DNA of 39,224 bases. Origin: Candidatus Taenariivivens baikalensis. GTDB taxonomy: Bacteria > Omnitrophota > Omnitrophia > Omnitrophales > Aquincolibacteriaceae. The position numbers and the translations under genes are program-made. The notes below the pieces were generated by a model. It saw nothing but the letters and a program-made list of their open reading frames with translations. It was not told the DNA's origin and did no database searches. Below, one piece after another: positions 28,656-36,453 of the stretch (positions are counted from its first letter, which is position 1; every line of letters begins with the position of its first letter). The stretch covers positions 1-39,224 of the forward strand of contig SICL01000019.1 in assembly GCA_009691445.1 (NCBI GenBank), given 5' to 3'.

Positions 28656-29308
28656 TACCGTGTAGACTGCATCAGGCCGTCGGCCTGGGAAGGGAGAAAT
28701 CCGGCGTAACCGCGGTGACGCTCGGCGAGTTCAAGGACACTGAAGGGTTTTCCGCCAATCATTTCGGGAACGGTAAAGACCTGGCGCAGGTCCGTCCCCT
28801 TCCCGCCCATAATCTTGTTTGCGAATGCGACATTTTGTTTTTCTAGATAAAAAACCGCCTGCTCAATATCATCCACCCGGATCGCGACGTGATGCAGGGG
28901 CTTGTCGCTGAATTGCTTGACCCACGCGGGGATCAAGCTTTTTTCGCCGCGCTTGCCGCCGTAAGCCTGGTCAATAAAAATGACCGGATATCCTGATTTC
29001 CTGTAAACCTTGGCCCACCACGAATCATATTTGATCACGCCCGGTTTCTTGTCATATTCATAACCCAGACTCAGAAATTCCTCAGCGCGCTTTTCTACAT
29101 TCAAAGTGCGGAAGGTCATATGATCAATCACGGGACGCAAGCCAATCCCCAGTACCCTGAGGCCCGCAGCCACAACGTTCGCAGCTTTATTACGGTTCAC
29201 ATAATCTTCCAGATAAGCGCGAAGAAGTTTTTCCAGAGGATCATTGGCCCCAGTGAAAGGGACAAAGCAAGACTTGGAAATATAGGCAGGAAGGGCTTTC
29301 TTTGTCAA
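28655..29308 (-). CDS. VOC-fold metalloprotein, dioxygenase/glyoxalase-like
   Basis: This 217-residue protein has paired VOC motifs. Likely metal ligands are H63 (VIDHMTFRT), H139 or H140 (PLHHVAIRVDD) and E193 (SVLELAER). The C-terminus QADGLMQSTR resembles tails of HPPD-like or DUF1338-like dioxygenases, so a ferrous-iron oxygenase is plausible but the substrate is unknown. The start is TTG 29308, directly after the ferredoxin stop (TAA-TTG), with no clear Shine-Dalgarno sequence, suggesting coupling. The first in-frame ATG (M64) lies inside the first metal motif, so it cannot be the start of a functional protein. Confidence 0.75.
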   Translation of the reverse strand: MTKKALPAYISKSCFVPFTGANDPLEKLLRAYLEDYVNRNKAANVVAAGLRVLGIGLRPVIDHMTFRTLNVEKRAEEFLSLGYEYDKKPGVIKYDSWWAKVYRKSGYPVIFIDQAYGGKRGEKSLIPAWVKQFSDKPLHHVAIRVDDIEQAVFYLEKQNVAFANKIMGGKGTDLRQVFTVPEMIGGKPFSVLELAERHRGYAGFLPSQADGLMQSTR

Positions 29309-29623
29309 TTACTGAACCAGCTTGTTGCCGGGTTTACGCGGCGCATCATCTTTAGAGCGCTCCGGAACTTTAGGGTTTTTGGAAAAATCGGGCGCCAGAT
29401 CAGCATTGATCTTGGCATACGCAGGATCATAATCTTCAGATTCAACAATGGCGGCAATCGGGCATTCGGGAAGACAAGCTCCGCAGGTAATACAGACCAC
29501 CGGGTCAATGACCATAAATTCCTGCGTCTGATATTCTCCGGGATGAATGCAATCAACAGGACACACGGCCACACAAGATGCGTAACGTTCACCCAGACAT
29601 TTCTCAACGATCACATAAGACAT
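29309..29623 (-). CDS. fdxA: 7Fe-8S type ferredoxin
   Basis: A 104-residue cytoplasmic electron carrier. Cysteines are C9, C17, C21, C25, C44, C47, C50 and C54. Spacing C-x7-C-x3-C-x3-CP followed by CxxCxxCxxxCP matches Azotobacter FdI-type ferredoxins. By that model C9, C17 and C54 hold a [3Fe-4S] cluster and C21, C44, C47 and C50 a [4Fe-4S] cluster; no Cys stands at position 12, where an 8Fe protein would have one. A polar, Pro/Lys-rich tail (about 75-104) follows. It has a strong promoter and GGAGG ribosome binding site. The VOC gene starts immediately after its stop, so the ferredoxin may supply electrons to that protein. Confidence 0.92.
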   Translation of the reverse strand: MSYVIVEKCLGERYASCVAVCPVDCIHPGEYQTQEFMVIDPVVCITCGACLPECPIAAIVESEDYDPAYAKINADLAPDFSKNPKVPERSKDDAPRKPGNKLVQ

Positions 29624-29666
29624 GAAAACCTCCGACTTCTATGTTTAAATAATTGCGTAGGGCGGT

Positions 29667-29695
29667 ATTGTACTGATCACCTGATTTTTCGTCAA
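29667..29695 (-). promoter_or_regulatory. sigma70 promoter of the ferredoxin-VOC unit
   Basis: Minus-strand TTGACG (29695-29690), a 17-base spacer, then TACAAT (29672-29667). CGGAGG precedes the ATG at 29623. Confidence 0.7.
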
Positions 29696-29728
29696 TATCG
29701 GTGTGGGATGAGGAAATCTTTAATCAAC

Positions 29729-29770
29729 AAAAGGGGACAGAGGGGTACAGCAGCGCATCTGTCCCCTTTT
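29729..29770 (-). terminator. hairpin terminator after htpX
   Basis: AAAAGGGGACAG and CTGTCCCCTTTT are perfect 12-base arms around an 18-base loop, ending in TTTTG on the minus strand directly after the htpX stop. It may have arisen from a repeat element. Confidence 0.65.
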
Positions 29771-30625
29771 TTATTTCCCGGTCATTCTCTCGAGGCGCTC
29801 AATACGTTCCTCGGTCGAAGGATGCGTGGAAAAAAGCTGATGCCAATCCCCTCTCCCCAAGGGATTCATGATAAAAAGATGCGCTGAGGATGGATCGGCT
29901 TCTCGAAGCGGAATCCGCTTTGATTCCGTTTCAATTTTCCGGAGCGCACTTGCCAGATAAAGCGGAGAATCGCAAATTCCGGCGCCGGCCTCGTCCGCAT
30001 CAAACTCACGGGAGCGCGACACCGCAAGCTGGATTAGCGCCGCCGCAATCGGGATCACAATCGAAGAGATAAGAAGCACGAGCGCATTGTCACGCCGGTC
30101 ATTGCCTTGGCGCCGGTTTTCTCCCAGCACAAAGGCCCAGCGGAGCATATTGGCGAGCATGCTGATCGCTCCCGCCATCGTTGCCGCAATCGATGAAAGC
30201 AAAATGTCGCGGTGCTTCACGTGACTGAGTTCGTGCGCCAAAACTCCCTGAAGTTCTTCGCGGTTTAAAAGTTCGACGATCCCCTGCGTCACCACCACGA
30301 CCGAGTGTTCGGGATCACGGCCCGTGGCAAAGGCATTCGGAGAGGCGCTCGGAATCCAGTAAAGACGCGGCATCGGAAGTTTCGAACGCTCGCAAAGCTC
30401 CCGTAAAATCACATAAAGTTCCGGCGCATCTTTTTCAGAAGCGGGCTGAGCGCGGTAAGCGGCCAGCACAAGTTGGTCACTAAAAAAATAAGCGCCTGCG
30501 TTGGCCAGAAGCGCAAAGAGAAATGCCGTCATCATTCCCTGAGTTCCGCCAATCAGATTACCGGCCCAGAGGAAGAGAAGTGTGAGGCTTGTGAGAAGAA
30601 GTGTGGTTTTAAGCAACTGATTCAC
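29771..30625 (-). CDS. htpX: HtpX-family membrane zinc metalloprotease
   Basis: HtpX degrades damaged inner-membrane proteins. From GTG 30625 the protein has 284 residues. Two N-terminal membrane helices span about 5-26 and 30-56. The zinc site HELSH is at 131-135 with third ligand E207 (SREFDADE), and two more helices lie between (about 143-163 and 180-203). Conserved SASPNAFATG precedes the active site, and FSTHPSTEERIERL ends the domain. The frame can be extended to ATG 30688, but those 21 residues are translated from an inverted repeat. GTG gives MNQLLKTTLLL, the usual family start. No clear Shine-Dalgarno precedes it. Confidence 0.93.
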   Translation of the reverse strand: MNQLLKTTLLLTSLTLLFLWAGNLIGGTQGMMTAFLFALLANAGAYFFSDQLVLAAYRAQPASEKDAPELYVILRELCERSKLPMPRLYWIPSASPNAFATGRDPEHSVVVVTQGIVELLNREELQGVLAHELSHVKHRDILLSSIAATMAGAISMLANMLRWAFVLGENRRQGNDRRDNALVLLISSIVIPIAAALIQLAVSRSREFDADEAGAGICDSPLYLASALRKIETESKRIPLREADPSSAHLFIMNPLGRGDWHQLFSTHPSTEERIERLERMTGK

Positions 30626-30630
30626 CGGTT

Positions 30631-30762
30631 TAATAACCAAGATACAAGAAACAAGATCCAAAGAATGAATCAAAATAAAAATATTCAAACCCCTTGATTG
30701 GTTTCTGGGATCTTGGAGACTTGGTCATTATTGGGTTATTGTATCTTGTTTCTTGGTTATTT
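30631..30762. repeat. long imperfect inverted repeat (CAAGAAACAAGATACAA family), copy 2
   Basis: AACCAAGATACAAGAAACAA (from 30635) pairs with TTGTATCTTGTTTCTTGGTT (about 30739-30758). It fills the gap between the HAD gene and htpX and supplies the false N-terminus of the longer htpX frame. Confidence 0.8.
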
Positions 30763-30766
30763 ATTT

Positions 30767-31372
30767 TCAGATCTTCACATTCATTTTTTTCAGATCCCGA
30801 ACAAGCTTCTCCCGATTGCCAAACAGAATCGTATTCATCCCCACCGATTTAGCGCCGTCCAAGAATTTTTGGACATCATCGATAAAGACAGTTTCTTCGG
30901 GCTTCATTTTTATTTTTTTAAGCACTTTGAGAAAGATCTCGGGCTCGGGCTTTCTTGATCCCATTTCATGCGAAGGAAAGGTTTTTTTGAAGTGCCGGAA
31001 AATATGCGGGAATTCTTTTTTGATGTGATCAAAGTGAAGCTGGTTGGTGTTGGAAATCAGATAGAGCGGATAATGTTTTTTTAATTGTATCAGAAGCTTC
31101 TCCATGCCTTCGATTTCCGTGAAGATATCATTCCAGTAATGTTTGAACGTGGAAAAAGGAACAGGCAATTTAAGTGCTTGTTTGGCGTGACGGTAAAATT
31201 CCCGAGTAGTGATCTCACCACGGGTGTAGGCCTTTTCCGTAGGTGACGTAAAAAAATGGAGCCAAACTTTCGCGAGGGGCACTTTGCAGGCCTTGGCAAA
31301 ACGCATCCCTGCTTTTCGGGCGTCATAATCCAGAAGCACTTTTCCCATATCGAAAATGACTGTTTTGATCAT
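30767..31372 (-). CDS. HAD-superfamily phosphatase, YihX-like
   Basis: This 201-residue HAD hydrolase resembles E. coli YihX, a sugar-phosphate phosphatase. Motif I is VIFDMGKVLLDYD with nucleophile D8. The residue two further on is Gly, as in YihX (FDLGNV), instead of the usual Asp. Motif II is LISNTNQLHF, motif III GSRKPEPEIF, and motif IV VFIDDVQKFLDGA. Start ATG 31372 follows AGGAG at 6 bases. A frame reaching 31519 only adds translated repeat. The substrate is not predictable. Confidence 0.88.
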   Translation of the reverse strand: MIKTVIFDMGKVLLDYDARKAGMRFAKACKVPLAKVWLHFFTSPTEKAYTRGEITTREFYRHAKQALKLPVPFSTFKHYWNDIFTEIEGMEKLLIQLKKHYPLYLISNTNQLHFDHIKKEFPHIFRHFKKTFPSHEMGSRKPEPEIFLKVLKKIKMKPEETVFIDDVQKFLDGAKSVGMNTILFGNREKLVRDLKKMNVKI

Positions 31373-31862
31373 CTCTACTCCTAATAAACCGTTCAATAAA
31401 ACTGTCATTGCGAGCGAAGCGAAGCAATCTCGGGTTGCGCGCCGGGATTGCCGCGTCTCCGCCAAAGCGCGGGACTCGTCCGCCGAAGGACGGATCCGTC
31501 CTCTGGCGGACAATGACAAAAAAAACTACGCAATTACGAGCCCTTTCCCTTGGTGTCATTGCGAGCGAAGCGAAGCAATCTCGGGTTGTTCGCTCTAGAT
31601 TGCCGCGTCTCCGCCCAAGCGCGGGACTCGTCCGCCGAAGGACGGATCCGTCCTCTGGCGGACAATGACAAAAAAAACTACGCGATTACGAGCCCTTTCC
31701 CTTGGTGTCATTGCGAGCGAAGCGAAGCAATCTCGGGTTGCGCGCCGGGATTGCCGCGTCTCCGCCAAAGCGCGGGACTCGTCCGCCGAAGGACGGATCC
31801 GTCCTCTGGCGGACAATGACAAAAACCCGAATCAAACGGGGCCAAGCGCTTCTACTCGAGGA
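31373..31862. other. 490-base gap filled by repeats
   Basis: This space between the HAD and amidinotransferase genes holds no gene. It contains the three-copy repeat at 31404-31820 plus short flanks. Open frames here on both strands are translated repeat (for example [10 protein letters not shown]). Confidence 0.85.
31404..31820. repeat. three tandem copies of a 114-115 bp MITE-like element
   Basis: Copies at 31404-31517, 31555-31669 and 31707-31820 each start GTCATTGCGAGCGAAGCG and end GGCGGACAATGAC, giving short terminal inverted repeats GTCATTG/CAATGAC. Inside are GCGAAGCAATCTCGGG, the palindrome GGACGGATCCGTCC and CGCGGGACTCGTCCGCC. The 37-base spacers are also nearly identical, so the repeat unit is 151-152 bp. 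Copies 1 and 3 are closer to each other than to copy 2. No transposase is nearby. Confidence 0.92.
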
Positions 31863-32705
31863 TTAATTTCTCAACTTTGGTTTCTCTGCCGCCATCGTCC
31901 CCGGCTGATCCAGACTGAGGACCAGGCACTTGGCGGCTCCGCCGGCCTTCATGAATTCAGAAAAATCAGTCGCGTGGACAGTAAATCCGCGCTGCTCAAG
32001 CTCCGCCGTCACCTTCGGACATCCCGACGGAATCACAATATCTTTTTCAACCACCACTGCGTTACAAGCAAACCGCAAGGCCTCTTCCTCTGAGACTCGA
32101 ATCGGATCCGCAATATTTTCCAGAATCACTAGCTGCGCATAGGTGGCAAAGGCATCCAGGAATACCAGCGCCGTATTTGGGCTCACCGGCGCAAAGCACG
32201 TATCTAAATGATAAAAGCGTTTGTCCTTTAGTTCCAGCGCAAAATACGATTGCTTGAGTATCCCCGAGACAAGATCATGTGACTGCACATCCGAACGAAA
32301 ATGGTAGCCCGTATAAAGTTCGTCTCCCATCGAAAGCGCGTCACCCTCTCCCTCAAAATAATAAGGCTTTTCAATCATCTGAATTTCATAACCCCGAGCG
32401 CGGAACCACTGGGTAAAAGGCACCTCTTCTTTCGCGCGCTCGGGATGTCGAAAATTGCTGGGAATAAAAAGCTTTCTTCGAGCCATCCCTGCATTGGCGG
32501 TAAACACCATATCCGGAAGCAAGGGAACCGGCGGGATCAACTCCACCGTCACCTTTAGTTTTTGGGTAAGAAGCTCGTAAAAGCATTTCCACTGTTTTTG
32601 GGCGAGCGCCACATCCGGCTGTCGGCGCAGACTCATCCAGGGATTGATTTCATAGGCCACGCGGAAATGGTCCGGGGCACACATTAGAAACTTGGAACCA
32701 CTCAT
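31863..32705 (-). CDS. arginine dihydrolase-like amidinotransferase-superfamily enzyme
   Basis: This 280-residue protein has the guanidine-modifying fold of arginine deiminase and DDAH. The active-site set is visible: N71 in FTANAG, E118/D122 in FEGEGDAL, H166 in YHLDTCFAP and nucleophile C260 in GGAAKCLVL. CAPDHFRVAYEINPWM near the N-terminus and the Asn in FTANAG are, to my knowledge, features of the cyanobacterial ArgZ/AgrE catalytic domain, which converts arginine to ornithine, CO2 and ammonia. Here that domain stands alone, without the ArgZ C-terminal region. Alternative assignments are a DDAH or amidinotransferase. The ribosome binding site is weak, and the upstream gap is an inverted repeat. 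Confidence 0.82.
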   Translation of the reverse strand: MSGSKFLMCAPDHFRVAYEINPWMSLRRQPDVALAQKQWKCFYELLTQKLKVTVELIPPVPLLPDMVFTANAGMARRKLFIPSNFRHPERAKEEVPFTQWFRARGYEIQMIEKPYYFEGEGDALSMGDELYTGYHFRSDVQSHDLVSGILKQSYFALELKDKRFYHLDTCFAPVSPNTALVFLDAFATYAQLVILENIADPIRVSEEEALRFACNAVVVEKDIVIPSGCPKVTAELEQRGFTVHATDFSEFMKAGGAAKCLVLSLDQPGTMAAEKPKLRN

Positions 32706-32721
32706 AAAAATCTCTGGTTAC

Positions 32722-32836
32722 TAGGGAATAACAGGGGAAAAAATGGAATAAAAAGGAATAAAAGGGAGGCGATTTTTTTTGCGCACTTTTTCCCTTTTCT
32801 TCCCCATTCTTCCCCTTTATTCCCTGTGATTCCCTT
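32722..32836. repeat. long imperfect inverted repeat (AGGGAATAACAGGGGAA family)
   Basis: The left purine-rich arm (AGGGAATAACAGGGGAAAAA) pairs with the right pyrimidine-rich arm (CCCCTTTATTCCCTGTGATT) around GGCGATTTTTTTTGCGC. It fills the gap between era and the amidinotransferase gene. Confidence 0.7.
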
Positions 32837-32839
32837 CAT

Positions 32840-33721
32840 TTAAGAGTATCCCAAATCTTTCATCGCCTTGTCGTCTCTTTTCCAATCCGGAAGCACCTTA
32901 ACCCAGAGCTGAAGAAAAACTTTCTTCTGCAGAAACTGTTCCATATCCAAACGAGCGGCGGTTCCGACCCGCTTCAACAGTTCTCCGCCTTTTCCAATCA
33001 CGATTTTTTTCTGGGAATCTCTCTCGACCATAATCGTGGCCTGAATTTTAACCAGCGTCGCTGAACTTTCATCAAAAGATTCAATGACCACCGCCGTCGC
33101 GTAAGGAATTTCTTGTTCTGTGAAATGGAAAAGTTTTTCCCGAATCATTTCCGCCACCGTAAAACGCACAGTTTGATCAGAGACCTGATCCTCGGGGAAA
33201 TAAGCTTCTCCCTCCGGCAGATTCTCAAACACTTTCTCCAAAAGCAAATCGACCTGGATTCCCGTCCGGGCCGAAATCGGAATCAGTTCCTTGAATGAAC
33301 ACGCCGCATTGTAAAATTCAAGCACGGGAAGAATCTGCTCCTTCGGGAAGCGGTCCACCTGGTTCACCAGCAGGAAAACCGGCACGGTAAGCTGTTTCAC
33401 GAGCTCCAGGATTTTTTTTTCGTAAGAATGCTGTTTTTCGGGAAGCACCAGCCACAAAACCAGATCCGCATCTTCAAGCGAGCGCTTGGCTTCGTGCATC
33501 ATCCAATTCCCAAGAAGATCGCGAGGATCATGCATGCCCGGCGTATCCACAAATACAATCTGGCCTCGCTCATCGCTGTGAATACCCCGCACCTGATCGC
33601 GCGTCGTCTGAGGTTTGGGAGAAATGCTCGCAAGCTTTTCACCGGCAAGGCGGTTCAAGAGCGTTGATTTCCCGACATTGGGTCTTCCGATAATCGCGAC
33701 AAATCCTGATTTTTTATTCAT
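32840..33721 (-). CDS. era: GTPase Era
   Basis: Era (293 aa) binds 16S rRNA and assists 30S assembly. G1 is GRPNVGKST (12-20), the G2/switch region includes PKPQTTRDQVRG, G3 is DTPG (59-62), and G5 is SAR. G4 reads NQVD (120-123), where most Era proteins have NKxD. The C-terminal KH domain has IVIGKGGELLKRVGTAAR and ends FLQLWVKVLPDW. Start ATG 33721 follows GAGG. A longer frame to 33754 only adds residues from the palindromic repeat. Era lies downstream of the AsmA-like gene, with a hairpin and T-run between them, so it depends on read-through or an unseen promoter. Confidence 0.96.
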   Translation of the reverse strand: MNKKSGFVAIIGRPNVGKSTLLNRLAGEKLASISPKPQTTRDQVRGIHSDERGQIVFVDTPGMHDPRDLLGNWMMHEAKRSLEDADLVLWLVLPEKQHSYEKKILELVKQLTVPVFLLVNQVDRFPKEQILPVLEFYNAACSFKELIPISARTGIQVDLLLEKVFENLPEGEAYFPEDQVSDQTVRFTVAEMIREKLFHFTEQEIPYATAVVIESFDESSATLVKIQATIMVERDSQKKIVIGKGGELLKRVGTAARLDMEQFLQKKVFLQLWVKVLPDWKRDDKAMKDLGYS

Positions 33722-33730
33722 CACACCCTC

Positions 33731-33762
33731 AAAAAATGGGGCAGGTTGCAGCAACCTGTCCC
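33731..33762 (-). terminator. palindromic repeat acting as a likely terminator between the AsmA-like gene and era
   Basis: On the minus strand GGGACAGGTTGC and GCAACCTGCCCC form a near-perfect stem with a one-base loop, followed by ATTTTTT. The same palindrome family occurs inside the gene at 12601-15288. Confidence 0.6.
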
Positions 33763-33765
33763 TTT

Positions 33766-35016
33766 TTACTTTTTACCGGCCGCTTGATTCGAAGGCAATA
33801 CCTGTTGCTTAAGTTCAGACGTTGTTGCACTGACTATATCAGTCACGGCGCCGACACCGGCAATGATTTTTTCGGAAGCCTTCGTGGCTCCGCTTGCAAT
33901 CATGGACGTTCCTTCTTTAAGGGCCCCTAGACTGGACCTCGTATGCTGTTTGAGAGAAACCCGGAAGGCCTTTCGGAAGGCCTGCGAAACTTCAAATTCC
34001 GGGTCAGTGATATCCCCGTGTACGGGAATGTGAAGCTTAATCATTTTCTCACTTTCGAGAAATTTAATCACCGCGACGATCGGCAACCCCCAAATCTGAC
34101 TCACAACGGTTTTTCCCGGTGAGAGCTTGAGTGATTTCAACTCAAGGGTGTTCGTTGCATCAAAGTATTCATTTTTATAGTCTGCTTTTACATCCAGCGT
34201 GAAGGCACCATCCTTCACACGTACACCGAGGCCAGACCAATAATGACGGTATTCGTTGACCGGTCCTTCGCTAATACGCCCCGTCAAATCAAAGCCGATA
34301 TTGCTTGCTGTGAGATTGGCCTTGCCCAAAATCTGGAAAGGCACGGAATGCTCCTTACCGAAAGATCCTTCGAGCAAGACATCCTGATTAAGTGTCTTTT
34401 CATCCCGAGCCGGAAATGTAAAGTTCATTAAATGGCCGTGAAGCGGTTTGAACTGAAGATCATCATCCTCGCTGGTAATCCGGTTACGGTAATAAAAGGA
34501 GCCGTCCCAAATCATGATTTTCTTAATCTCAATCTGCCATTTCTCCCTAGAACCCGTTTCGGAATTGGAAGCAAGAGGCGCGGGATGCCGTTTCCTGAAA
34601 TCCTTAATATGCCAAGACATCACGCGGCAGTTCGAGCGCGTATTGCCGTCAAACATAATACGTTCCATTCGATAATCCAGACGGCCCAGCACCACTTCAT
34701 CAATGATGACTTTTTTATGGAAGAGTTCCCGCACGTTGACCCACGCGCTTATACGGCTGAGGTCAATATGAGGCGTCCGGCTAAATTCCCGGGGATTCAT
34801 GATCGTAAAATGCTCACAGCTGATTTCACCGCTTACGGGATCAAAATGAAGACCGTCCGTTTTAACCTGCATATCAAGTACCCGGCTCAGGGACTGTTCA
34901 ATGATCGGCTGAAGCGTTGCCCCCAAAAGACGGGCGCGCTTGGCGTAAATCCACGCCGTTGCAATGACGGCCAGCAGAAAAAAATAAACTAAAAAAACAT
35001 ATCGCTTTTTTTTCAT
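33766..35016 (-). CDS. AsmA/DUF748-like membrane-anchored protein
   Basis: This 416-residue protein has a single N-terminal membrane helix (about 6-24), then a large periplasmic part. LQPIIEQSLSRVLDMQVKTD, VSGEISCEHFTIMNP and VVLGRLDYRME follow the AsmA pattern of short beta strands in an extended groove. HIPVHGDITDPEFEVSQAF near 330 is the wording of DUF748 C-terminal domains. AsmA-like proteins carry or organise lipids between membranes, consistent with a two-membrane cell. The C-terminus (350-416) is helical and Ala-rich. The ribosome binding site is weak. Confidence 0.75.
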   Translation of the reverse strand: MKKKRYVFLVYFFLLAVIATAWIYAKRARLLGATLQPIIEQSLSRVLDMQVKTDGLHFDPVSGEISCEHFTIMNPREFSRTPHIDLSRISAWVNVRELFHKKVIIDEVVLGRLDYRMERIMFDGNTRSNCRVMSWHIKDFRKRHPAPLASNSETGSREKWQIEIKKIMIWDGSFYYRNRITSEDDDLQFKPLHGHLMNFTFPARDEKTLNQDVLLEGSFGKEHSVPFQILGKANLTASNIGFDLTGRISEGPVNEYRHYWSGLGVRVKDGAFTLDVKADYKNEYFDATNTLELKSLKLSPGKTVVSQIWGLPIVAVIKFLESEKMIKLHIPVHGDITDPEFEVSQAFRKAFRVSLKQHTRSSLGALKEGTSMIASGATKASEKIIAGVGAVTDIVSATTSELKQQVLPSNQAAGKK

Positions 35017-35066
35017 AATAAGTTTTACTCTGTGACTTCCTTAGAACCTATCCTAATAGCAAGTGG

Positions 35067-35177
35067 GTCATTGTCCGCCACAATTCGTCGGACGGATCCG
35101 TCCTCTGGCGAACGAGGGAGCGGGGTGACCGCGACAATCTCGGCACAGAGAGATTGCTTCGCTTCGCTCGCAATGAC
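35067..35177. repeat. inverted copy of the 114-bp MITE-like element
   Basis: GTCATTGTCCGCC at the left and GCGAAGCGAAGC (reverse strand) ending at CAATGAC 35177 match the 31404-31820 element in opposite orientation, including GGACGGATCCGTCC. The middle is diverged. Confidence 0.85.
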
Positions 35178-35204
35178 AAGGCCAATGGATAACCGGAAAG
35201 GTTC

Positions 35205-36317
35205 TTAGATGAACCTCTTCAGCGCCTTCAAAAATCGTCCCAATTCTTCTTCCGTATTATAAAAATGCGGGGCAACGCGGATACCCTCACCACGGGCGGA
35301 AACACAGATCCCCTCCGCCATCAGCTTCTTCCATAATGTTTTGGGATCTTGAGATTTAAAAATCACGATTCCCGAACGATGAGCGGGCTCGCGCGAGGAG
35401 GCAACTTCAACCCCCATCTGATCCAGTCCTTGAATTAAAAAATCCGTAAGCTCCAGAATCCGTTTTGAGATTTTGTCCATTCCGATCGCGGTCAGATAAT
35501 CAATCGCTGCTCCCACGGCAAAAATCCCGGGGAAATTAGGACAGCCGAGTTCGTAACGCATCGCGTCCGGATTCAGTTCCAGATGACGGTTATCCATTTT
35601 CTCCGGATCTGCCGCGCTTCTCCAACCCACGGTTTGAGGCGCGAATTTTTCAAGCCACGCTTTGCGCAGATAAAGAATCCCGCCGCCGTATCCTGCCAGC
35701 AGCCACTTGTAACTGTTTGTGACTAGGAAATCAATCTTCATCTCCTGAACATCAATCGGAAAGGCACCGAACCCTTGCGTGGCATTGACCACAAGAAAGC
35801 GGTTTTCTTTGATGGCGCTGAGCTTAGCCAGATCCTGCCGAAATCCTGTGGCGTACTGCACAAAACTCGTGAGGATGGTTTTGATCTCCGGTGTCAGAAT
35901 TGTTTTAAGATGAGAAAGCGGGAGCACTCCATTTTTTTCCGGCTCCTGCCAAATCATTTTCGCTTTGCGCCAGACCCACGGAACCGTACTGGAAGGAAAT
36001 TCACTCGTGTTCGTAAGCACAGTCCCCTGCGAAGCCAGCAGTTCCGCTACATAATTCATTCCCTGGGAAGTGCTTGAGGTAAACGTGATTTCGGAAGGAT
36101 CGGCCCCAATAAACCGGGCGGCTTTTTGGCGGACTTCTTCACGGCGCTGAACCCATTTCATCCAGGCGAAATCCGCTTCTTCGGCCTGTTCACGGTAATA
36201 TTGCTCCACGGCTTCACGTACCGGACGCGGCACCGGGCCTCCGGCGGCATGATCAAAGTAGAGATATTTATCCGTAATGAGAAAGTCTTTGCGGATTTGG
36301 GACCAGAGAGAAGACAT
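35205..36317 (-). CDS. class V PLP-dependent enzyme, cysteine desulfurase-like
   Basis: This 370-residue fold-type I enzyme has PLP lysine K204 (TNSYKWLLAGYGGG). FDHAAGGPVPRPV opens the domain, TSSTSQGMN binds the phosphate, and EFPSSTVPW stands where cysteine desulfurases have an EHHSN motif. The pyridine-ring partner, normally Asp in VDxxQ, reads VNATQG (N178). It belongs to the SufS/isopenicillin epimerase-like group, so desulfurase, lyase or epimerase are all possible. Start ATG 36317; a longer frame to 36359 is translated repeat. The upstream gene is a MoeB-rhodanese fusion, which fits a sulfur-transfer role. That is inference. Confidence 0.82.
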   Translation of the reverse strand: MSSLWSQIRKDFLITDKYLYFDHAAGGPVPRPVREAVEQYYREQAEEADFAWMKWVQRREEVRQKAARFIGADPSEITFTSSTSQGMNYVAELLASQGTVLTNTSEFPSSTVPWVWRKAKMIWQEPEKNGVLPLSHLKTILTPEIKTILTSFVQYATGFRQDLAKLSAIKENRFLVVNATQGFGAFPIDVQEMKIDFLVTNSYKWLLAGYGGGILYLRKAWLEKFAPQTVGWRSAADPEKMDNRHLELNPDAMRYELGCPNFPGIFAVGAAIDYLTAIGMDKISKRILELTDFLIQGLDQMGVEVASSREPAHRSGIVIFKSQDPKTLWKKLMAEGICVSARGEGIRVAPHFYNTEEELGRFLKALKRFI

Positions 36318-36324
36318 ACTAAAA

Positions 36325-36453
36325 TAAGTTCCAAGAAACAAGATACAAATCCCAAACAAATCTCAAATACCAACTCTCAAATTTCAAACGATCTGAAAAT
36401 TGGAATTTGTTCATTGGAATTTATTTGGAGCTTGTTTCTTGGGATTTGGAATT
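36325..36453. repeat. long imperfect inverted repeat (CAAGAAACAAGATACAA family), copy 3
   Basis: CCAAGAAACAAGATACAAAT at left pairs with GAGCTTGTTTCTTGGGATTT at right. It fills the gap between the MoeB-rhodanese gene and the class V enzyme gene. Confidence 0.8.

Noticed and set aside
29120..29887. 255-aa plus-strand frame
   Set aside because: Runs antisense across VOC, ferredoxin and htpX and has no recognisable motif.
31404..31820. Possible CRISPR array
   Set aside because: Repeats are 114-115 bp, spacers are near-identical 37-mers, only three units are present, and no cas gene is nearby.
31356..32093. Several plus and minus frames reading [10 protein letters not shown] or [13 protein letters not shown] peptides
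   Set aside because: These are translations of the 114-bp repeat, a known source of false proteins.
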